This document shows positions 5,880 to 10,408 of a stretch of 10,408 nucleotides of DNA, piece by piece. Source of the DNA: CAZAJT01 sp964485585. Its GTDB lineage: Bacteria > Patescibacteriota > Microgenomatia > UBA1406 > GWC2-37-13. The stretch covers positions 1-10,408 of the forward strand of contig CAZAJT010000035.1 in the NCBI GenBank assembly GCA_964485585.1, given 5' to 3'. A program made the position numbers and the translations under genes. Position 1 is the first letter of the stretch, and the number at the start of each line of letters is the position of its first letter. A model generated the notes under the pieces. It was not told the origin of the DNA and ran no database searches. It was given only the letters and a program-made list of their open reading frames with translations.

Positions 5880-6650
5880 TTAGGCTGCTTCTTGGAGACG
5901 AGCCGGTAATTGGACAAACCAGTTTCCTTGCAATCCGAATATGTGGTCTGTTTGTGTGAGAACGGAAAAATAACAGCGCGGACTAACATGGGGATCTATT
6001 GCGTATTGAAATGTCATTTGAGGATTGTGAGGATTTCTCCTGTGGTCTGCCATGCGTAATACCCATCTTCGTCTTCCCTCGTAAGCATTTTTTGCAGCTT
6101 GTACCATTGCTCTGGTGATGAATGCGGTATTAGCATAAGGATTGCTCCGATCCCCATACGCGCGAATAATCGCGTCTACCGCACGATGATCACCTGCCCA
6201 CTCGCGTTCTTCATCGGTAAGCACCACTTGTGTAGCAACAATATGGTTGTCATACTCGCCATCAGGGGAACCGCATACATCATACACCGCGCCAACAACG
6301 TGCTGTGAATTATGATGAACTCCACCCACCCGTATTGATCGTATTCCTGTATCGGGAAATCTTATAAGAGCGACTGTAGATATTGCCTGATCGAGATCAC
6401 GGGGATGTATTTCATTAGGCCGGTATCCACCAAATATTTCTTCCTCGTTCTTTCCTAAAGAATGTATCCATTGCAGATCAGTCATACGGAAACATTCTAT
6501 TAAACCATGAGGAATGGCACCTGAAGACACACTAATTACCGCGCGTTGCATGTCAGCAAAACTGCAAGAAACAAAATCTATTCCTCGTTCTTCAATGAAA
6601 CTGGGGGGAGGAACTGCACCATTAAAATGAGTTATAGCTTCAACAACCAT
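5880..6650 (-). CDS. hypothetical soluble protein, probable leaderless mRNA
   Basis: 256 residues, no family recognised. No signal peptide or membrane segment is visible. The composition is that of a globular alpha/beta protein: VALIRFPDTGIRSIRVGGVHH (about 93-113) looks like a beta-rich core, LTDEEREWAGDHRAVDAIIRAY (144-165) is helical, and MVQAAKNAYEGRRRWVLRMADH (182-203) is a basic helix-strand stretch. His/Arg/Asp-containing strings (RVGGVHHN, ADHRRNPHNP) could hold an active site, but no known motif is matched. ATG 6650 is supported by a TATAAT box ending six bases upstream, which puts the transcription start at or beside the A of the ATG. It shares orientation and a 3' hairpin element with the orphan at 4647-5690, so they may be related in origin, though the proteins do not look alike. 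Confidence 0.7.
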   Translation of the reverse strand: MVVEAITHFNGAVPPPSFIEERGIDFVSCSFADMQRAVISVSSGAIPHGLIECFRMTDLQWIHSLGKNEEEIFGGYRPNEIHPRDLDQAISTVALIRFPDTGIRSIRVGGVHHNSQHVVGAVYDVCGSPDGEYDNHIVATQVVLTDEEREWAGDHRAVDAIIRAYGDRSNPYANTAFITRAMVQAAKNAYEGRRRWVLRMADHRRNPHNPQMTFQYAIDPHVSPRCYFSVLTQTDHIFGLQGNWFVQLPARLQEAA

Positions 6651-6656
6651 AGGAAG

Positions 6657-6684
6657 ATTATATTACAAGAATACAAAAAATCAA
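6657..6684 (-). promoter_or_regulatory. promoter positioned for a leaderless transcript
   Basis: TTGATT (6684-6679), a 16-bp spacer and a perfect TATAAT (6662-6657) on the minus strand. Only six bases separate the -10 box from ATG 6650, so the predicted transcription start coincides with the start codon. No Shine-Dalgarno could be present on the message. Confidence 0.65.
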
Positions 6685-6686
6685 TT

Positions 6687-6720
6687 GAGATACTCGCGTC
6701 GCTACGCTCCTCATGATGAC
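6687..6720. repeat. relic of a widespread dispersed repeat
   Basis: Read on the minus strand the stretch begins gtcatcatgaggagcg and ends cgcgagtatctc. This resembles a short interspersed sequence seen between genes in many unrelated bacterial genomes (gtcatcctgaggagcg type). Recognition is from memory of that family; only one copy is present here. It lies in the 104-bp gap 6651-6754, which contains no gene. Confidence 0.55.
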
Positions 6721-6740
6721 AAACCTCTCACTGCTTTCTC

Positions 6741-6775
6741 CTAAACACTAACAGCTAACCACTAAACACTATTAC
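6741..6775. repeat. AAACACTA-type low-complexity repeat overlapping the asnB stop
   Basis: The motif ctaaacacta occurs at 6741-6750, and ctaaccacta with actaaacact follow to 6770. On the minus strand this reads as TAGTGTTTAG/TAGTGGTTAG variants. The asnB stop codon (TAG, 6757-6755) and its last residues fall inside the tract, so the repeat supplies the end of the protein. Confidence 0.65.
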
Positions 6776-9454
6776 AATCGGCGTTTGCTCATTTGCTTGT
6801 CCCATAGGATTATCTCTAAAAATATTTTCGATTAACTCATTTTTGTAACCAGTTGAGTTTCCTAATACATTTCTCCCTAAATCATTTGCGTCAATAATCA
6901 CGACGCCCTTGAAATTTCTCAATTTCGTCTTCGACAATGATTTCGCTAGTTCCTCGTGAAGAATCTTTGCAACTTTTTTTGGATTCTTCGGCGGTAGTTT
7001 TGCCGACACATTGGATGGATAGAGTGAATACTCAGTCGGTCCGTCAATAGCTCTAATATTTCCTCCGGCGATGGTATAGAATAAACCTTTCGCTCCAAAT
7101 AGTTTGGCGATAGATGCCACAGTTGCGGCAAACAATATTCGAACCGTTCCCACCTCATTGATAGCAAGCTGCATAGTCCACGGGCTTCCCAAACCAATAC
7201 CATAGGGAGTTTTTGTTACAAAGCTTGCAAGCGTCTTAGCCCAGAACCCCGGATTGATATCCCAGATAAAGTACGATCTCCCCTGCGCAATCGCAACTAT
7301 TTTTTCTGAAAGAACAACAAACCACTCCTTCGAGTGGAGCCTCCGGAAGTTGCTCTTAATTAACAACTGATTAAGAAAACCATTCGTGTATTTGATAACC
7401 TTTCTGGAAACAACATCTCCCTTTTGAATAACATCAGTGTGTACCGGAAACCTCACATAGACTTTTCCATCAATATTAATCTTTAATTCTTTCTGCGGAT
7501 TCGGGGAAAAAATCGATCGTCTCTTCGCCTTGCCCGCAGTAACCTTGGCGGAGGCTTGATCAAAGAAAATCTGAAACCAGAACTCAAGATTCAGCATGCG
7601 CCAGAACATCATAGTGTCGTCATTTTTCCCCTTAATAAATTCCTCAAACGCTTTCAAAACCTCTGACTGTTTGAAATATTTTCTATTCGTAAAACTTTCA
7701 GTGAGAAAGAGTGAATAGATTCTATTTTTCATGCGTAAAAACCATTCGTACTCGGGAGTGGTAAATCCTATCTTGTTTCTCCGCCTGCGAATCAGCTCGG
7801 GAATAAGATCTGTGGTGGACTGGCGGAGAATCGCTTTATTCCAACCATCTTTGATGATTGCTTCATCGGGAAGTTGAAAGAGGAAGTGAAGTAGATTGAA
7901 ATCGAGAAATGGGACGCGGCCTTCTATGGAAAACCTCATAGAATTTTTGTCCTCGTAACGGAGGAGAGAAGGTAAACTATTGTGAAATATGTCTTCGATA
8001 AGTCGTTGTTTCAAGTTGTCATTGGTGATCGTAAAATTCTCATTTGCATATTGCTTGACAAATTCATCCTGAAGGAGCTGTCTTGCTGGAACGTCTTTTC
8101 TGATACCAAGATCAGTAAGCAACCTGCGAAACGCATATTTTAGGAGAACATCCTTTGCGCCAACAATCTCTTTCAGAAGGAGAAAGTATTTCCCCCGCTT
8201 TTTTATCTGATTCAGATAGACAAAATAATAGGGCAAGTATCCCGCCATCATCTCGTCAGCACCTTGTCCATCAAGAAGCACCGTGACATACTTATGCGCT
8301 TCCTGCATGACTTTATATTGAGCATACGGACCGGTACTAATTGTTGGTTCTTCCTGCGTCCTGATAAAATCCTCAAGCTCTTGAAAAAACTCTTCGGGCT
8401 TCGGATATACTTTATGGCTGCGGACGTTCTTTAACTGCTTCAGCAGCGTATCAACATACCGTTCTTCGTCGTTCGATGACTGCGGAAATACTGCAGAGAA
8501 GGTATTCTGGTGTTTTCCAACTGATGACGCTTCGGCGACTTTCTCCTTCAGGAGTTTGTTAACAATCGAAGCGACGGTAGAAGAATCCAATCCTCCAGAA
8601 AGACAGGTCCCGACTGGAACTTCTGAGATGAGACGAAGTTTAATTGCTTCAATCAGTTTGTCTTTGAATTCCTTACCGGCATTAACCTCCGAGGTTTTCC
8701 CGCTTCGCTCTTCAACCTCGGAGGTTAGACGCAACAATTCTTCCCTGAAATCAGAGAAGTACTTCTTCTCAAAGCCTTTCTTATCCAGAATCATCATCTG
8801 CCCGGGCATGAGCTTATACACCCCCTTAAAAAACGTCTCCTCCTGATCATCATGGACTCGATACATGAGATACCGGTAGATAATTCTGTCGTTCGGCTCC
8901 TTTAGAATAAGTCCAGATTGAATGATTGGTTTTATTTCAGATGAGAAAATAATAGTATTGTCGGCAATCTCTTGTTGGGATTGCTTCGCGTTGCTCGCAA
9001 TGACGTGAGTCTTTGTAAATGAATAATACAACGGTTTAATCCCAAAATGATCCCGGGCAAGAATCAATTTTTCTTTCTTCTTATCATAGAGAGCGAGAGC
9101 AAACATCCCGTTATATCGGTCAAATGATGCTTCTCCCCATTCTTCATATCCGTGTACGATAACTTCTGTATCCGAATGAGTGGTGAATTGGTGACCTGCC
9201 TTTTCTAATGCAGCGCGAAGTTCTCGATAGTTATAGATCTCACCGTTGTAAACGATAACAACGGTCTTATCTTCATTATAGATCGGTTGATCTCCACCTT
9301 TGCGGTCAATGATCGCTAATCGTCTGTTCAACAATGTTACAGTATCATCAATAGCGTATCCCTCACCATCCGGTCCCCGATGCTGAAGCTCCTTTGAAAT
9401 CTTTTTGATAAGGTTATCGTTACGAAACCCATAAAATCCGGCGATACCACACAT
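6755..9454 (-). CDS. asnB: asparagine synthetase (glutamine-hydrolysing) fused to F420-0:gamma-glutamyl-ligase-like domain
   Basis: 899 residues against about 550-650 for AsnB alone. Residues 1-240 are the class II glutaminase: Cys2 nucleophile in MCGIAGF, HRGPDG (25-30), YNGEIYNYREL, SDTEV (94-98) and the ARDHFGIKPLYY end. Residues 260-635 are the ATP-dependent synthetase: SGGLDSS (286-292) pyrophosphate loop, DGQGADEMMAGY (395-406), EGRVPFLD (511-518). Together they convert aspartate, glutamine and ATP to asparagine; AsnB relatives also amidate peptidoglycan diaminopimelate. After a basic linker, residues 665-899 resemble COG1478: SEKIVAIAQGR (716-726), GIGLGSPW (752-759), AGGNIRAIDGP (796-806), IIDANDLGRNVLG (853-865). 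Two repeat-derived peptides, near 151-160 and 243-258, lie in surface loops. ATG 9454 lies ten bases after a TATAAT box. The AsnB call is firm; the ligase-like call rests on motifs. Confidence 0.92.
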   Translation of the reverse strand: MCGIAGFYGFRNDNLIKKISKELQHRGPDGEGYAIDDTVTLLNRRLAIIDRKGGDQPIYNEDKTVVIVYNGEIYNYRELRAALEKAGHQFTTHSDTEVIVHGYEEWGEASFDRYNGMFALALYDKKKEKLILARDHFGIKPLYYSFTKTHVIASNAKQSQQEIADNTIIFSSEIKPIIQSGLILKEPNDRIIYRYLMYRVHDDQEETFFKGVYKLMPGQMMILDKKGFEKKYFSDFREELLRLTSEVEERSGKTSEVNAGKEFKDKLIEAIKLRLISEVPVGTCLSGGLDSSTVASIVNKLLKEKVAEASSVGKHQNTFSAVFPQSSNDEERYVDTLLKQLKNVRSHKVYPKPEEFFQELEDFIRTQEEPTISTGPYAQYKVMQEAHKYVTVLLDGQGADEMMAGYLPYYFVYLNQIKKRGKYFLLLKEIVGAKDVLLKYAFRRLLTDLGIRKDVPARQLLQDEFVKQYANENFTITNDNLKQRLIEDIFHNSLPSLLRYEDKNSMRFSIEGRVPFLDFNLLHFLFQLPDEAIIKDGWNKAILRQSTTDLIPELIRRRRNKIGFTTPEYEWFLRMKNRIYSLFLTESFTNRKYFKQSEVLKAFEEFIKGKNDDTMMFWRMLNLEFWFQIFFDQASAKVTAGKAKRRSIFSPNPQKELKINIDGKVYVRFPVHTDVIQKGDVVSRKVIKYTNGFLNQLLIKSNFRRLHSKEWFVVLSEKIVAIAQGRSYFIWDINPGFWAKTLASFVTKTPYGIGLGSPWTMQLAINEVGTVRILFAATVASIAKLFGAKGLFYTIAGGNIRAIDGPTEYSLYPSNVSAKLPPKNPKKVAKILHEELAKSLSKTKLRNFKGVVIIDANDLGRNVLGNSTGYKNELIENIFRDNPMGQANEQTPIVIVFSG
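8683..8727. repeat. palindromic element inside asnB
   Basis: A perfect 14-bp inverted repeat, taacctccgaggtt (8683-8696) and aacctcggaggtta (8714-8727), around a 17-nt loop. Each arm is itself nearly palindromic. In the asnB frame both arms encode TSEV, giving TSEV-EERSGK-TSEV at residues 244-257, between the glutaminase and synthetase domains. The reading frame is kept, as in in-frame palindromic insertions known from Rickettsia. Confidence 0.75.
8976..9004 (-). repeat. dispersed palindromic repeat inserted in frame in asnB
   Basis: On the coding strand this reads gtcattgcgagcaacgcg then aagcaatccca, a sequence recognised as a common interspersed repeat of many bacterial genomes that is usually intergenic. 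Here it encodes VIASNAKQSQ (residues 151-160), placed between PLYYSF and TIIFSSEIK, which are normally separated by a short turn. The frame is preserved. Confidence 0.75.
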
Positions 9455-9464
9455 AGTGAACTTT

Positions 9465-9493
9465 ATTATATAGGGGGAAGGGGAAAGGGTAAA
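9465..9493 (-). promoter_or_regulatory. asnB promoter with near-leaderless start
   Basis: On the minus strand TTTACC (9493-9488), a 17-bp spacer and TATAAT (9470-9465). The -10 box ends ten bases before ATG 9454, so the leader would be only a few bases and cannot carry a Shine-Dalgarno. The -35 match is weak (four of six) and falls within the pyrimidine-rich strand of the G-tract run. Confidence 0.5.
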
Positions 9494-9508
9494 GGGAAAA
9501 GGACTGGG
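9473..9508 (+). other. G-tract run, possible G-quadruplex
   Basis: Plus-strand G tracts at 9473-9477, 9480-9483, 9487-9489 and 9494-9496, separated by 2, 3 and 4 bases, satisfy the usual G-quadruplex pattern; further short tracts follow at 9501-9502 and 9506-9508. The run fills most of the 63-bp gap between htpX and asnB and overlaps the asnB promoter spacer and -35. The G-rich strand is the template strand for asnB. Confidence 0.6.
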
Positions 9509-9517
9509 AAGTTAAAG

Positions 9518-10408
9518 TTACATGCTTCTTAAAATCTTTATTCTCTCCCCTGCAGGAGGATGAGTGCTGAATAAGGTAGCCAGCCATGAAGTAGCTCCCT
9601 TTTTCTTAAAAGGATTTGCGATAAACATGTGTGCGGTAGAAGTGGTGGCGCCTGCTGTAATTCGTGGATCTTTTGCGATCTTCTCAAGCGCACGAGCCAA
9701 CCCTTCAGGATAACGGGTCAATAATGCACCAGTTGCATCGGCCAGAAATTCTCTCCTGCGCGAAACCGCAAGTTGAATAAGCGTCGCTACGATCGGGGTA
9801 ATAATGAGAGCAAAAATCAGCAATGCAAACATCAATGGATTGCGATTTTCTTTTGAATCTCTATGACCTCCCCACCAAAGAGAACGCATTATCCAATCGG
9901 CCACTATAGCAATAGTGCCGACCAGAACTGCAACAATTGAAGCCAGAAGAATATCATAATTTTTAACATGCGATAATTCATGAGCAATAACTCCTTCTAA
10001 TTCCGCACGCTCCAACTTTTCAAGTATTCCTGTTGTCGCACATACCACCGCATGTTTTGGATCACGGCCTGTTGCAAAAGCATTCATAGCAGAATCTTGC
10101 ATCACGTAGAGCTTCGGCATGGGGAGCCCGCTCGCAATTGCTAAATTTTCAGTGACAGTATAGAAATCAAAATGTTCCTTTTTATCAGCGGGCTTTGCTC
10201 CCGTCGTAAAAAGCACAATTTTATCTGAGTAGTAGTAGCTGCCAATCGAAGAAATGAGTGATACGAGAATACCGATGGTAAAATACATCGTCGGATTCTC
10301 AAAATACTTTCCGATTAGGAAGAAAAATCCCGATATAAGAAGAATGAATATGAATATTATCAGATAGGTTCGCAATTTGTTTGAAGAAATTTGGTTATAG
10401 ATGCTCAT
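9518..10408 (-). CDS. htpX: HtpX-type M48B membrane zinc metalloprotease
   Basis: Membrane-bound zinc endopeptidase of inner-membrane protein quality control. At 296 residues it is the usual family length. Two N-terminal helices (about 15-33 and 41-60) precede the cytosolic catalytic domain. The signature HELSH at 143-147 supplies two zinc-ligand histidines and catalytic Glu144; Glu220 in RRREFLADATGA is the third ligand. Upstream, DSAMNAFATGRDP (105-117) and the AVVCATTGIL strand are typical. Two further hydrophobic segments (about 154-172 and 192-213) follow the active site. The C-terminal THPPAGERIKIL motif (282-293) is present, so the protein is complete. The ATG is the last codon of the window, so its promoter and ribosome binding site are out of view; the starting sequence MSIYNQISSNK fits family N-termini. 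asnB lies 63 bp downstream on the same strand but has its own promoter-like sequence. Confidence 0.95.
   Translation of the reverse strand: MSIYNQISSNKLRTYLIIFIFILLISGFFFLIGKYFENPTMYFTIGILVSLISSIGSYYYSDKIVLFTTGAKPADKKEHFDFYTVTENLAIASGLPMPKLYVMQDSAMNAFATGRDPKHAVVCATTGILEKLERAELEGVIAHELSHVKNYDILLASIVAVLVGTIAIVADWIMRSLWWGGHRDSKENRNPLMFALLIFALIITPIVATLIQLAVSRRREFLADATGALLTRYPEGLARALEKIAKDPRITAGATTSTAHMFIANPFKKKGATSWLATLFSTHPPAGERIKILRSM

Noticed and set aside
6946..7203. Minus-strand ORF inside the AsnB C-terminal domain
   Set aside because: It overlaps an uninterrupted frame that carries ligase-like motifs; the alternative is a shadow. The same applies to 4979-5212 and 8556-8846.

Overview
The window reads as a compact, moderately AT-rich bacterial chromosome segment using the standard code (TGA is a stop at 1582-1584 and 4484-4486). 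Short intergenic gaps, several genes without a Shine-Dalgarno, single-domain 'half' enzymes and a COG1478 (F420-0:gamma-glutamyl ligase)-like module together suggest a Patescibacteria/CPR (Parcubacteria-like) genome. That placement is an inference from style; no phylogenetic marker is present.

Layout. 1-325: 3' end of a GC-rich unknown gene, followed by a nested palindrome (337-388). 412-1584 (+): a membrane protein with a textbook voltage-sensor domain (eight arginines at every third residue in S4) but no K/Na/Ca pore, continuing into a bestrophin/DUF4239-like region. 1603-2604 (+): full-length cytoplasmic-type L-asparaginase, 18 bp behind the channel gene. It converges, with a 26-bp overlap, on a minus-strand pair: a half-length asparaginase-fold protein (2579-3034) and an ACT-domain regulator-like protein (3024-3677). 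3830-4486 (+): a GC-rich four-helix membrane protein with a strong Shine-Dalgarno and a 3' palindrome resembling the one after the first gene. 4647-5690 and 5880-6650 (-): two orphan soluble proteins, each followed by a copy of the same 60-bp hairpin element. 6755-9454 (-): an 899-residue fusion of glutamine-hydrolysing asparagine synthetase with a gamma-glutamyl-ligase-like domain. 9518-10408 (-): complete HtpX M48 membrane protease.

Functional themes. Asparagine/aspartate chemistry recurs (asparaginase, asparaginase-like half protein, ACT protein, AsnB), but the genes are not one operon, so a shared pathway is only suggested. Membrane functions (voltage-sensor fusion, four-helix protein, HtpX) are the second theme.

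The window is rich in small repeats: two in-frame palindromic insertions inside asnB, a two-copy 60-bp 3' element, a perfect 26-bp tandem duplication at a promoter, a dispersed-repeat relic, an AAACACTA-type tract encoding the C-terminus of AsnB, and a four-tract G-run at the asnB promoter. Several minus-strand genes have TATAAT boxes so close to the start codon that their mRNAs would be leaderless or nearly so.

The most notable candidate for something undescribed is the voltage sensor joined to a bestrophin-like domain, which by architecture would be a voltage-gated analogue of the rhodopsin-bestrophin fusions.
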